A DNA stretch of 64,000 bases from Lycorma delicatula (lineage: Eukaryota; Arthropoda; Insecta; Hemiptera; Fulgoridae). Shown here in pieces: positions 1 through 11,904 of the stretch. Position 1 is the first letter of the stretch; the number at the start of each line of letters is the position of its first letter. Under the pieces are notes generated by a model, which was given only the letters and a program-made list of their open reading frames with translations, did no database searches and was not told the DNA's origin. The stretch is from assembly GCF_047948215.1 (NCBI RefSeq), contig NC_134456.1:197420034-197484033 (forward strand). The letters run 5' to 3'. Both the position numbers and the translations under genes were made by a program.

Positions 1-236
1 TCAAACCAGTAGTTCTGGACCAAGCCTCAAGGCGAAATATAGTGTTCTATAGCAGTCGCTCTGCAGTGGGCGTTGAACGGCTCGCAATGTAAATAACAAA
101 ATCGTCAACGAATAGAGAACAAGAGACAGGAGCCTGTACACAATTGGTAATGCTGTTTATGGCTACAGAAAACAAGGTGGCACTTAATACACCACCCTGA
201 GGTACTCCATTTTCCGAGGTGACACTGTCTGAAAGT
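1..236 (-). pseudogene. LINE reverse transcriptase fragment
   Basis: Read on the minus strand, this is the palm region of a non-LTR reverse transcriptase. The block ENGVPQGGVLSATLF is followed about 25 residues later by FVDDFVIY, the catalytic YADD-type box with two aspartates. An in-frame stop follows, then NTIFRLEAWSRTTGL, which is typical of I/Jockey-superfamily elements. The fragment runs off the left window edge and stops at about 236, where a different dispersed repeat begins. It resembles the part of ORF2 that is missing from the LINE at 22646-26080. Certain as LINE-derived; the exact clade is inference. Confidence 0.85.
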
Positions 237-571
237 GAAAAACTCTCAATGAGGGCTTATTACCGCAGTTATGAAAAAGTCCAAAATCCAAACTGTTTTG
301 GATGTGGGGCTTTTTTGACACTTTTGGTCCAATTGATTGCAATCAAAAGGTGCCCAACAAGATGTTAAACAGACCCAAATCCAAACTTTCACCCTCCTTC
401 GGCTAATCGCTTTTAAGTTATGCGAGATAAATACGTACGTACATTCGTCACGCCGAAACTAGTCAAAATGTGTTCAGGGATGGTCAAAATGAATATTTCC
501 GTTGAAATCTGAAAACCGAAATTTTTCGCCATCGCAATACTCCCTTTTATCGTGTAAGGAAGTAAAAAGAA
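237..571. repeat. Dispersed repeat X, copy 1
   Basis: This non-coding stretch recurs at 2611-3110. Shared landmarks are the CTCTCA-TGAG start, a 'gcacttttggt' block, 'cggctaatcg', an alternating 'acgtacgtac' run, 'cgccgaaactagtcaaaatg', and the end 'gaaaaccgaaatttttcgc'. It joins the LINE fragment on its left and the large inverted-repeat arm on its right. The family is unnamed here; it looks like the non-coding tail of a transposable element. Confidence 0.75.
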
Positions 572-2120
572 TACAAATCTGTGTAACATTGCAGCAATAT
601 AATTTGTGACTCCAATATTTAAAAAATAAGGGAATCACTGAGAGAGAGAAACTGGGAGAGTGAAAGAAAAAAATTAATGTGTAATATATTTAAAATTTCA
701 TGTAACCTAGATGTTTCAACATAATGTGACTATGTGTTCTGGTAGAAACAAAAAAATTATATTTATTTTAATTATAGTTATAGCGTGAATTACATATACG
801 TTTTAAACACTAAAAGTTTGCATTTATGTTACTGTATGGCGGTAAATTGATCAATGCAAACCGATCTTAATGACTTCCTTCGTATCGTATTAGTTCGTTC
901 ATTATTTTATGGGGCCGACGAAAATTTTATTTGACAAACAAAAAATGAAGCAATACTTACCTGATATTTAAACGGCAAATATCAAAACATCGAATTCTGT
1001 AGAATAATATTTATGATTAAAAAAAAGAAAAGAAAAGAAAAAGAAATTATTTTATTCTTTAACGATTAATCCTGTTATTCAAATACAGAATGAAATTAGG
1101 TAAAATTTGAGAATAAAAACATTCCCTATCACTTAATAAAATTGTTCGACTTCGCACTTATACACAAACGTTTGCATAAACACGCACACAACACGCAAAT
1201 ACATATATTAATAATTAAACATGTGTGAGTTTCGTTATTTAAATTAATAATACTTTTACGTTTTTAATAATTTTTCGTTTGTATTTTTTTTAATAAGATA
1301 AAAAGAAACAACAAATGAAAATTTTGCAAATGTATCACTGTTTTAAAGAACAATTAAACATTTTCTCATTTAACAATACATTAATAGGCGATATAAAACT
1401 TTACGTATTTTTAAACATACAAAACTATAAATAACATATTAGAAATAAAAATTTAAACAAAACTTAATACTGAAAATAAATGAGTAAACTGGTATTAATT
1501 AACAAAAACGTTCCATACACTTGAACATTAGTTGATTTTATAAACGAAAATGTCTACTTCCGTCAAATACAGTTTAAAATACATGTAAGTTTAAATGCGC
1601 TAAGGTCATGTATGAATTTGTTGTATGTATTCCTTTTCTCCCTCCATCTTACCTTTTCTAACAACTAGTTTCACAAGCTTTCTAAAATTAAACATATTTT
1701 ATAATAAAAAATATTATATTACTGTAAATTTATTCCTTTGATAGAACTTTTTCTTCGAATAAAAAAAATATTACATAGTAGTTGATATAATTCGATATTA
1801 TCATAAATAATTTAATGAAAATTTCTAAGAAAGAAATTGGATAAATAATAAAATTTTCTTTTATATTTAAAACTGGTCTATATTCTTTCAAAATATTATA
1901 TACTCAATTTATTATTATCTTCTAAAAAATTATAAAAAAATTGGATATTCCTATTGATTTTCGAGTTATTTGAAACGAAATAGTACAGTAAATATTTATA
2001 ATCAAAGAGAACTATAAAATAGCTACGAGAACATGTAATTATTACTGATGTTTTGGAGAATGGGAGTTGATTCATCCTAACTTAAAAAAATAAAATTTAA
2101 AGAACTGAGCAATTATTATT
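545..2120 (+). repeat. Left arm of a long inverted repeat
   Basis: Most of this segment is found reverse-complemented at 35555-37115. Clear anchors: the block around 838-905 ('ggtaaattga ... ggggccga') matches 36755-36835 inverted, the CA-rich block 1140-1260 matches 36427-36540, and 1540-2115 matches 35565-36160. Identity by eye is about 80-88% with small indels. No open reading frame is shared. The two arms are about 33 kb apart. Confidence 0.85.
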
Positions 2121-2610
2121 ATTATTATTATTTTATTTTATTTTATTTGAAAGTGAGATACGATCCTCCAACTATTTATTAAAGTAGACAGTTACACAAT
2201 TGCTAAAATTCATTCATCAATCTTATCCTCTTTATTACTATTACTATAAATGTAAGTCTTATATCTATCTAAAATTATGTTTTTTTTAGATTATTATGAT
2301 GTAACCATCAACAAAATGAAAACAAAAACGATAAATAATCAGACGTTTCAGCAAACCTGATGTGGATACTACATGACTTTCTTGTATGCCTATTAAATTA
2401 CATGTACACATTTTTCTATTGAAAGTATATAAAATTTTATTTCATTAAAAAACTTCAGATATTTTTTTTCATATATATTTTTTTTATTGTTATTATTGAA
2501 TTATTTATCGTAAAAGTTTTTTTACAAAAAAAAAAGAAAGTTAAACAAAAGGAGATGAAGTCTGATTAGAACTGATGTGCCTTCCCCTTATAAGGTCTAA
2601 ATATTTCATT
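2121..2610. other. AT-rich sequence, no gene seen
   Basis: It begins with a simple ATT/TTTA repeat at about 2115-2151, which marks the end of the inverted-repeat arm. The rest is low-complexity AT-rich DNA without exon-like islands. Confidence 0.6.
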
Positions 2611-3110
2611 AATTAAAATTTCATTTGGCTATAACTCTGGAACCAACGAAAATAACTATCACTTACGATGTACCGTTGAAAAGCTCTCATTGAGCGAGTT
2701 ATTAAGAGTTAAAATTCAATTTTTTGGATTTTGGGCACTTTTGGACACTTTTGGTTCAGTCGAATGCAATCATCTGGTCCACAACCATCACTTACGATGT
2801 ACCGTTGAAAAGCTCTCATTGAGCGAGTTATTACTGCAGTTAAGAAAGAGTTAAAATTCAATTTTTTTGGATTTTGGGCACTTTTGGTTCAGTCGATTGC
2901 AATCATCTGGTCCACAACCAGATGTTACAACAGTCCTAAATCAAACATTTCAACATACTACGGCTAATCGTTTTTGAGTTATGCGAGATACGTACGTACG
3001 TTCGTACAGACGCCACGCCGAAACTAGTCAAAATGGATTCAGGATGATCAAAATGGATATTTCCGTTTGAAATCTGAAAACCGAAATTTTTCGCGATCAC
3101 AATAAACTCA
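2611..3110. repeat. Dispersed repeat X, copy 2
   Basis: This is a longer copy of the repeat at 237-571. It carries an internal duplication: the block starting 'atcacttacgatgtaccg' occurs at about 2659 and again at about 2786. The end is the same 'gaaaaccgaaatttttcgcg'. No coding capacity. Confidence 0.75.
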
Positions 3111-4985
3111 CTGACGTACAGGAGTTTCCCATTGATATTACTATACAGTACAACAACTTGAGACTGAATAATTCAATGTCAAGAACAAATCAATCAAAGG
3201 TGGTTAAAAAATGTTTCAGACCAAATCAAATAGACAAATACGAATCTCTGTTTTTATTAGATTGTAAGTGCTATTTTCTATTTTTTAACTACTTTGGTAT
3301 TTTATTTATGTAGAACGTATACCTGTCAAGCTGTAGAGGGAATATAAAGTTTAATAATTCGTTTCATAATTACGGGAAAAAAATGGAGATTGCTGTTATT
3401 TTACTTCCCAATTACTTATCTGTTAAAGAAATTACTTATCTTTAAATTACTTATCCCAATTACTTATCTTTTTAAAGAAAAATTAAATCAACTTACTTTT
3501 TTTTTATTAATTTTTAATCGTATATGAATCACACGTAAAAAAAAATTGAAAAAATGTTCTAATTATATTCTCTTTCATTCTTTTATTTATCAATCATTTT
3601 TCAAGTAGTATGTATTTCATTGGTGCATTTTTTATTACTTAAAAAAATCTTGTTCATTTTCATTTGCTGCATATGAAAATATGTTAAAATAATGAAAAAT
3701 AATTAGTTCTACGATGGGGATAAAAAGATATTAGAATGATTTTTTTTTTTAAATAACGTTCGTGTTAAAAGCTGTAGGAAGGAAATATATTATAAAATCC
3801 ATTGCTTTTGTTTATACCTTCTGGAAGACGAATTGGGCTAGTTAATAATTTTTTTGAAAGAGTTTATTTAATTTAAGATTTTAATTTTAAGATTTTATTT
3901 AATTTTAAGATTTTTATTTAATTTTTAATAAAATAAGACACTTTACATCATTGAGGTAAGTTATTAAATTTCCAACATTTGGCACGACTAATATTTGTTT
4001 GTGAATTTTATTATGATTTCTTTCTTTCGATATAAAATGTAATCCTCATATTCTAATTACTAAATTATGATACTCACAAAATTTATGTATTTATCTGTTT
4101 CGTTCCAGAAAATAAAAATATATAATCTCAATAAAAAAACTTCAGCTTTTGTAAGAAAGTTTTTTTGCTAAAGTGCCCCAGTAAAGATTTAAAATTTTAT
4201 TTCAGCCAAAACACACCTTCCCTCCTTTTTTTCAATTTTTCCAAAAGTTAGATACATTCCTTTACTCCGACGGTAGTACTTGTCTATCAAGTTAGAAGAA
4301 AATCGGTTAACGGGGTCTAGAGTTATAAATCAAACGCAGGCCAACATTCGTAAAACGTTCGTCTGACAAAAATAATTTTTTTGATAAAATCTTACAAGGT
4401 GATCTGAATGTAAAATAGAACGATGTTTAGAGGAAGTACTTATTTTTAAGGAGGTATGTCTATGAAATCTAATTTGTGCACGTGGATTTCATTTCCATAT
4501 TTTACATTCACACTCTTCTGCCAACTTCTGTAGCCAATTAGTTCATCCAGAAAAAATTTGGTTTTAGGAGTAGTTTAACTTTTAATAAATATCGAGTACA
4601 TTTAAAATTTTAAAAATCAATTTTTACAAAAATAACAGAAAATATTATCATTTAAGCTAATTTAATCTGCCTCAATTTTTCTTGTTTTTCTGTAATATCT
4701 TCTAATGAGCTAGACAGTCAGCCCCATGGTGAACGGAGGGGCAAATTAAATTTATTACTAAATTTAGGCTAAGGTCTCTCCGGGAAATATTATTTACTTT
4801 ACTTAAGTTTTCTAAGTAAATTTTCTTGAATAATACTATGAATATTTATTAAATGGTATGAGGCTAAATATTATTTTACTATTATTATCCATTACTATTA
4901 AGCAATAATGACGAATAAAAATTAATATCAAATTTTTTATTAAAATAACACAGTATTTCATTTTAATAATTTTCCACTTAAATCA
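3111..4985. other. AT-rich intergenic or intronic DNA
   Basis: No exon or ORF can be supported. 3405-3475 has short direct repeats of 'attacttatc'. 4120-4560 is less AT-rich and reads like an old dispersed repeat, but I found no second copy in the window. Confidence 0.5.
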
Positions 4986-4990
4986 AATTT

Positions 4991-5145
4991 GTTTTAAGGT
5001 AACTTGTTCTTCCTTCTTCTTCTTCTTCTTCCTCAGTAACTTGTTCTTCAAAGTAAATTTTATATTAAAATAACAGTTTGTTTTAAAGTAACTTGTTCTT
5101 CCTTCTTCTTTCTCAGTAACTTGTTCTTCAAAGTAGATAAAACTG
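4991..5145. repeat. Tandem duplication, about 89-bp unit
   Basis: Two head-to-tail units starting at 4991 and 5080 share 'gttttaa-gtaacttgttc', a (TTC)n tract and 'ctcagtaacttgttcttc'. The TTC tract is shorter in the second unit. Confidence 0.8.
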
Positions 5146-5480
5146 AAAAATCTGAAACAAATTTTAAATTATTTTTTTAAAAGGTTTGAAGATATCCCGG
5201 GGAACTTACAATTGATAATTCCTTTACAAACTTATTCTATACCTCGTTTCTTATATTTTAATTAAAAACTAAAACTGAACATTTTTAAATTAAACTTTTT
5301 AAAATGTAAGGAAATTGATTTTTAAAAACCTAATATGTCTAATTTTTATAATGAACGTCGATTTTTTTCCGTAGACTTCAATTACTTCAATTTTCTCAGA
5401 ATTAAATTCTCTACAAGTTTTAGACGATGAAATTTACGCACTTGAATTTTTCCGTCCAATTTCGTATGCCTTTATTTCTC

Positions 5481-5907
5481 CGAGCGACTTGAAATTAAAA
5501 CCACATTTTCACTGTGGTTTTAATTTCGTGACCGATCGGAGATCGGATGTATGTAGAGTTACGGCTAGCATAACTTATGTTAGCCGTAACTCTATAACAA
5601 AGTTTTCGGATATATTTTTGTACGAACTTTTTTTCTAATTTGAGCTCTATAATCAGTTCCCAAATTATTTCCCTTTCCAGAATTTAACAACGGTTCACTA
5701 TTATAATTGGGAACTGACCGATTGTAATTAGGCATCATCCTAACTATAACATTTGAAAGAAGTTTTATTCTCTCACATACATCGTCTTCAATGTGTTTAA
5801 GAGAACAAAAATTTATTTTATGTACGAGAGTTTTCTTTTTCAAGGTCCGATCGGTCACGAAATTAAAACCACAGTGAAAATGTGGTTTTAATTTAAAGTC
5901 GAAGCTC
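5481..5907. repeat. Nested inverted repeats and hairpins
   Basis: 5481-5539 and 5848-5907 are reverse complements of each other. Each arm contains its own palindrome ('accacattttcactgtggt' and its inverse). Each also carries 'cgtgaccgatcgg' or its complement, the subterminal sequence of the local mariner family. Between them, 5555-5593 is a hairpin with 19-bp arms, one mismatch and a one-base loop. The whole can fold into a cruciform-like structure. Confidence 0.8.
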
Positions 5908-6372
5908 GATGTCTGTGCCAAAATATTGTCCTCCTAGCCAGCGCTTCATGTGAGCAAAGAGGTGAAAATCGGATGGAGCCAAGTCCGGGCTGTATGGTGG
6001 GTGATCAAACGCTTCCCAACGAAAACGCTGCGGGAGCTTCTTTGTTACAGCTGCAGTGTGCGGCCGAGCATTGTCGTGGTGAAAGACGATGCCTGATGAC
6101 AACATTCCTCTCCGCTTATTCTGAATGGTCGTGCCACGTTCCATGAATTCCACCAAGAGCTGCAGACCAGCGTAGAAACATGGCTGAAAACACAGGCGGC
6201 TCCGTTCGATGACGAGGGTATTGGAAAGTTGGTACCACGCTACGACAAATGTCTAAATCCGAGTGGCGACTATGCAGAGAAATATCGTAACTATGTAGGT
6301 ACTGGTTACAAATAAAAAAAATGTTTATTTTCACTGACCGATGTTTATTTCGTGACCGATCGGACCTTGAAA
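5825..6372. mobile_element. Composite mariner remnant (two inverted 3' halves)
   Basis: The left end carries a mariner-type inverted terminus (5825, preceded by TA) ending in 'caaggtccgatcgg'. From 6156 down to 5893 the minus strand codes the catalytic C-terminal part of a transposase: MERGTT, then HDNARPHTA with the second catalytic Asp, then SPDLAPSDF with the third. At about 6160 the coding direction flips. 6160-6312 on the plus strand codes the extreme C-terminus (LQTSVETWLKTQAAPF ... GKLVPRYDKCLN), followed by the same terminus at 6345-6372. The element is thus two 3' halves joined back to back. It lacks the N-terminal DNA-binding region and cannot encode a working transposase. A closely related copy is at 21827-22645. 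Confidence 0.8.
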
Positions 6373-6625
6373 CGTTAATAATGTAATCATCTTAAAATCA
6401 GATTATCATATTTTGACATTTAATCTACAGATAATTAAGTAAAAATATGTTTTCTTGTATAAAGATCTCTTAAATTTATAGAATGCCTAACATTTTTCAC
6501 TATAACTTGAACTTCTTATTCATTTTATCTTTACCTTATCGGATGTATAGCATTTATTTTATTTACTATTTTCCTTATTTATTTTATTTTATTTTTTTTT
6601 TTAAAATGTAGTCGCTTATAAATAT

Positions 6626-6675
6626 TATCGATATCAATCATCGGTGATTATAATCACCAGTATCGATTATCGATA
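6626..6675. other. Palindrome flanked by TATCGATA motifs
   Basis: A perfect 16-bp palindrome (6643-6658, ggtgattataatcacc) lies between two TATCGATA octamers at 6626-6633 and 6668-6675. TATCGATA is the DREF/BEAF-type DNA-replication-related element known from insect promoters and boundaries. No gene start is recognised nearby, so a regulatory role is only a possibility. Confidence 0.35.
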
Positions 6676-7639
6676 AGTTGTAGAAAATCAAGTAGCTAGT
6701 AATGTTGTTTTTTGTTGATATCTTTGTTTAAAAAAAAACTATATAGTTTTTTTTTTATATTTGAAAACCACTCTTCCATAATCATGCTTTGATAAAATCG
6801 GCATTTAATTATCTTGTCGGTTCGCGTTGAAAATTATATAATTTATTTATAACCGGTTATTTATACGCGTAATATCGTCAATTTTAATAGAAACGTCAAA
6901 TTACAGGTATACAAAAGTTAATATAACGTTACGGAATGTAATATACTTACATTAAAACTTCTTACTAGGTGTTCTTTTGAAAGTATCCTCAGGTACATCT
7001 CGAATTAAAATACTGAAATATCTTGGTGGAAACGGTACTTCTTACTACCTTAAGGTTTGCCGCAAATAAATCTAAATGTAAATGCAGAAAACATACTTTT
7101 AGTGACTACATCTTTATGTACATATTGCATTCCATAGTTCTATATCGATTTAACAGTTTATCTACAAGTACAATATCCTCATAATTTTGTGATTTATCAA
7201 GAAAATCTTTGCAAATTTCTTTAAATGCTGTCTAAGCAGCGAGTTCTACATCGATCAACACAGTTGGACATTTCATCTCTGACCGGTTCCTTTATTTGTG
7301 GGCCAACTAATATCCCTCTTTAATTTTTGCTTCGCTTTTGGGAATTTCTGCCTGGTATTAAGCGGAGGTGGAATTATTTTTTCTGGTCTAACTAAGAGTT
7401 TCACGTAATTATTTAAGATAATTATGTTATATGACTTAAATTATTGTTTCGTGGTTTAACAACCGATTAATAGGGTTAAAAATATATACTGAGCACGTAA
7501 ACTAATGAGCATGTATAATCATGCACCATACAATATCAATAACTTTCAAAAATATGGGTTACGGATAAATTCTTATTTCAAATTCATTTTCTCCCAAAAA
7601 ATTTAAGCTGATTATTTTAGTTTATATTGTTAGTCGCAA
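6676..7639. other. AT-rich sequence, no gene seen
   Basis: No exon-like island, repeat or ORF could be supported in this stretch. Confidence 0.5.
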
Positions 7640-7790
7640 ATAAGTAGTTTGATTTTTCTAAGTTGAAGATACCAAGGTTCAAATCCTAGTAAAAGTTAGT
7701 TGCTTTTACATAAATTTTAATACTAGACTACTAAAAATAGTGGTCTACTTTGGCGATTGGGGTTCAATTAACCACTGAAATTTTTTTGTT
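7640..7790 (+). mobile_element. tRNA-derived SINE fragment (family 1)
   Basis: A plus-strand fragment with a B-box-like 'ggttcaaatcctagtaaa', then the family body ('gcttttac', 'tggggttcaattaacca'). It corresponds in reverse to the minus-strand copies at 8488-8776 and 62902-63198. The tRNA head is eroded. Confidence 0.6.
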
Positions 7791-8220
7791 ACAATAAAAA
7801 TGCAATATGTTTTTATAAATTGGATGAATGAATCAAATTTCATCTATTTGGTGAATCTACTTTGACAAAAGATTTATTTTTTGTTAAATTATAAAAATAA
7901 AACAAGTTCATAGATATAAAAAAACTATTGCTTTTATCGACTATTAGCTATTAGAAGCTACACAACATTTTAATTGTATTTTCCTGCTATTAGTCAAGTA
8001 AATTAATCATCTGGCACTTAATTTGATAAATTTTCATATTACTGCCGACTTCACTTCTTAAACTAGAAAAAAAATCAAGTAATTTTGAATTCTAAACACC
8101 GTAAAAGAAAATTTATCCAAGATTTATGGCACTACACAAACTGATAAAATTGTGTGTAATGGTAGCAGGTAGCCAACTAAAAGAAAGAGAACATACAGCT
8201 TCTTGAAGGAAAACACTTAC

Positions 8221-8408
8221 TGGATGAATGATCAAAACTAAGTAAGAATTGTCATTATTAAAAAAAAAATCACTGAAACTATGAAATCTGTAGATTCTAC
8301 TGAATGTTATGTATTGGATGAATGATCAAAACTAAGTAAGAATTATATCAATATTAAAAACTCACTGAAACTATGAAATCTGTAGATTCTATTACAGAAT
8401 GATTCTAC
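8221..8408. repeat. Tandem duplication, 94-bp unit
   Basis: The unit beginning 'tggatgaatgatcaaaacta' starts at 8221 and again at 8315. Both share 'ctgaaactatgaaatctgta'. Non-coding. Confidence 0.85.
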
Positions 8409-8487
8409 AGAATTTTATGTATTTGTAGATTCTTTTGTCTTGTTCCAATTACTTGTTTTATATACTCATACTATAATTTTTATATGA

Positions 8488-8776
8488 CAACCTCCTTTCT
8501 TTTTCTCTTTTAATCTCTGAAACCACCATATGGTAATACTTCAGAGTATGAATGAGGATGATATGTTAACCTCTGAAACCACCGTACGGTATTACTTCAG
8601 AGTATGAATGAGAATGATATGTATGAATGTACTCGTAAATAAAGTGTAGTCTCAGGTCGATCATTCCTGAGATTGGTATAAAAGTAACTGCCTTTATTAG
8701 GATTTGAACCTCAGAACCCTTTAATTTGAAATCAGCTGATTTGTGATAAGTTCATACTATTCCAACCCGGTAGGTC
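8488..8776 (-). mobile_element. tRNA-derived SINE (family 1)
   Basis: Read on the minus strand, this starts at a tRNA-like head near 8776 ('acctaccgggttgg'). A B-box-like 'aggttcaaatcctaat' follows, then the common body. The distal part contains a ~62-bp tandem duplication (8515-8640, 'ctctgaaaccaccat'/'ccgta'). The short repeat 'tatatga' at 8481-8487 and 8777-8783 is a plausible target-site duplication. Confidence 0.7.
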
Positions 8777-9231
8777 TATATGATATATAATCTAATAAAT
8801 TAAGTTATGTTATCCTTGTTTATTTACAATACAGTTATTTGTCTTCACAATACTGATTACTGATGTATTGATAGAATTTTGGTATATTCAAATCCAGTAA
8901 TATTCAACTTTAATATGTATGACTATTAAGAGACGTGGATCGTCTATTAAGAGACGTTATCGTGTATAAGTGACCTATCGTGTTATTAAGAGACAAGAGA
9001 CTTTTCAAACTAACAGATTGGAATTTCTAATTGATTTTTTTTCCATATTCAATAATGTAAATCATGTCGACAGATTAGATTTGATTATTTTCTATTTTTT
9101 CCAAAAGAAACTGATATTTGTAACCTGAATACATAGAATTAAATGAGCTTGTGGGGAAACCTAGAAATATTTCCAACTGCCTACTTACTAAGTAGTAACT
9201 TATTTACCCAGTTACTAGCTCAATAGATGAA

Positions 9232-9329
9232 TTAAAATGCTACTTCAAATCTATATTGAAGTACAGCATCTATATCGGTCTGAAAAGGAACAAAATACTT
9301 TATAGTAGTTTTGAAACAGATATTTAAAC
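9232..9329 (-). CDS. Terminal exon, unidentified minus-strand gene
   Basis: On the minus strand a strong acceptor ('tatttattttcag', cut before 9329) opens an exon that reads through 31 codons to a TAA at 9234-9232. Spliced to the donor at 9632, the frame stays open: the single leftover T of that exon joins GT to make Cys, then LNICFKTTIKYF and on to RFEVAF and stop. A second acceptor-like site inside ('gttccttttcag') would give a shorter tail. I do not recognise the product. The exon is supported by splice signals and phase agreement, not by homology. Confidence 0.5.
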
Positions 9330-9545
9330 CTGAAAATAAATATTCAGAGAATAAGTTTAGATTATCTAATAATAATGTTACTGATGGCAACCAGAGATGG
9401 GATAACAAAGCTACATGATCATCAAAATGAAATATTTGTACAGTTAGGATTTATATCTGGGAAATGACATTCTTTTATTTATTTCCCTAGTATGTACACA
9501 AACATTAACAAAATTAGGCAATTATAACATATTTTAATTCACAAA

Positions 9546-9546
<1 letters not shown>

Positions 9547-9588
<42 letters not shown>
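9547..9588. repeat. (CA)n microsatellite
   Basis: 21 CA dinucleotides, uninterrupted, in the intron between the two exons of the minus-strand gene. Confidence 0.98.
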
Positions 9589-9589
<1 letters not shown>

Positions 9590-9631
9590 CTTCAATATAT
9601 GTTAAACCAAAAAAAAAAAAAATACACTTAC

Positions 9632-9871
9632 AAAATTTTTTTAGGATCCCACACAAATTTTTTGCAACTGGAGATATCTTCTCGTTTTGGGGACACCCTG
9701 GGAATAGAAGAAAATTCCTTTCAGCATGTAAATAAGGACTAAGCAATCTTCTCCTCTTTGATTGGAGATTGAAAATTGAAGACGGTGTAATGAGGGCAGC
9801 ACTCTTCAGACATCTGAGTTCTGGATGATCCAAGTAGTTAAGAAGTGCAGTATAAGCCAATAAAAATTGAT
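9632..9871 (-). CDS. Internal coding exon, unidentified gene
   Basis: A 240-nt minus-strand exon with a textbook acceptor ('atgttttttatag') and a perfect donor ('gtaagtg' at 9631-9625). It is open throughout and clearly less AT-rich than its flanks. Its phase is 1 in and 1 out, so it codes 79 full codons plus split ends. The peptide starts QFLLAYTALLNYLDHPELR, continues through a basic SKRRRLL patch and ends GILKKF. The opening hydrophobic helix vaguely recalls the last helix of protein-tyrosine-phosphatase domains, but this is only an impression. The next exon upstream is either the tiny candidate at 10010-10030 or lies beyond the satellite array. Confidence 0.7.
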
Positions 9872-10009
9872 CTATAAAAAACATAAGGCATCCATAGAGT
9901 TAATTTATTTGCTTTAACAAATACTGTGCTGAATCCTTCACCATCACATTGAACATTTATTTTATAGAGCAAAATTAGTGTTATTTTAATATATTTATTT
10001 CATATGTAC

Positions 10010-10030
10010 CTGAAAGAAAATTGTAATACC
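10010..10030 (-). CDS. Candidate 21-nt microexon
   Basis: The leftmost satellite monomer contains, on the minus strand, an acceptor ('tattcttttcag'), 21 bases and a donor-like 'gtacat'. In the phase required by the exon at 9632-9871 it codes YYNFLS between two split codons, and joining gives an open frame into QFLLAYTALL. The donor is weak beyond GT. In most other monomers the same interval is 22 nt and has a TAA in this phase, so only this edge copy is compatible with coding. Inference from splice signals and phase only. Confidence 0.3.
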
Positions 10031-11904
10031 CTGAAAAGAATACATTTTGTTAAAAACATAATACAACTAATATATTGATAACAAAAATACTATATTGAAT
10101 CTCTCACCATCACTTTGATTAGTAATTTTATTTTTAACATTTACTTATTATTTTGATATTATATTCATTTCATATGTACCTGAAAGAAAATTGTTAATAC
10201 CCTGAAAAGAACACATGTTAAAAACGTAATACAACTAATATATTGCTAACTAAAATACTATATTGAATCTCTCACCATCACTTTGAATAGTAATTTTATT
10301 TTTAACATTTACTTATTATTTTGATATTATATTCATTTCATATGTACCTAAAAGAAAATTGTTAATACACTGAAAAGAATATATTTTGGTACAAAAAAAT
10401 GATACAAGTACTATAATTCTAGAACAAATACTTAATGAATCTCTTACCAAACTTTTTTATTAATTTTATACTGAATAAATATTTTAATATTATATTAATT
10501 TCATATGTACCTGAAAGAAAATAGTTAATACCCTGAAAAGAATACATTTTGTTAAAAAAAACCATAAAACAAGTAATATATTGCTAATACAAATAACATA
10601 TTTAATAATTCACAATCACTTTGAATATTAATTTTGTACTGAATAATTTTTTAATAATAATTCATTTCATTTATATCTGTTAAGAAAAATGTTAATACGC
10701 TGAAAGGATTCATTATGTTGAAAAGAAATAATACAAGTACTAAATTACTAAAAAAAATACTTAATGAATCTCTTACCAAATTTTTTTATTAATTTTATAG
10801 CGAATAATTATTTTAATATTTTATTAATTTCATATGTAGCTGAAAGAAAATTGTTAATACACCTAAATAATACATTTAGTTAAAAACAACATAAAACAAG
10901 TAATATATTACTAAAACAAATATATAATGAATCTCTTACCAAAATTTTTTATTAATTTTATACCGAATAATTATTTTATTATTATATTAATTTCATATGT
11001 ACCTGAAAGAAAATTGTTACTACACTGAAAAGAATACATTAAGTTAAAAACAACATAAAACAAGTAATATATTACTAAAACAAATACATAATGAATCTCT
11101 TACCAAAACTTTTTAATTTTATACTGAATATTTATTTTAATATTATATTAATTTCATATGTACCTGAAAGAAAGTTGTTAATACACTGAAAAGAATACAT
11201 TTTGTTAAAAACATCATAAAACAAGTAATATATTACTGAAACAAATACATAATGAATCTCTTACCAAAATAATTATTTTATTATTATATTAATTTCATAT
11301 GTACCTGCAAGAAAATTGTTAATACACTAAAAAGAATACATTTAGTTAAAAACAACATAAAACAAGTAATATATTACTAAAACAAATACATAATGAACCT
11401 CTTACCAAATTTTTTATTAATTTTATACTGAATAATTATTTTATTATTTTATTAATTCCATATGTACCTGAAAAAAAATTGTTAATACACTGAAAAGAAT
11501 ACATTTATTTAAAAAACCATAAAACAAGTAATATATTGCTAATACAAATAACATATTTAATAATTCACAATCACTTTGAATATTAATTTTGTACTGAATA
11601 ATTTTTTAATAATCATTCATTTCATTTATATCTGTAAGAAAAATGTTAATACGCTGAAAGGATTCATTTTGTTGAAAAGAAATAATACAAGTACTATATT
11701 ACTAAAAAAAATACATAATGAATCTCTTACCAAAATTTTTTATTAATTTTATACTGAATAATTATTTTATTATTATATTAATTTCATATGTACCTGAAAG
11801 AAAATTGTTAACACACTGAAAAGAAAACATTGTTAAAAACAACATAAAACAAGTAATATATTACTAAAACAAATACATAATGAATCTCTTACCAAAATTT
11901 TTTA

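Noticed and set aside
5592..5921. 109-codon minus-strand frame
   Set aside because: It reads through the nested hairpins and a mariner terminus and has no homology; it is a by-product of repeat sequence.
9546..9631. Continuation of the 9632 exon frame into a poly-(Val-Cys) tail
   Set aside because: The frame runs into the (CA)n microsatellite; a perfect donor at 9631-9625 ends the exon before it.
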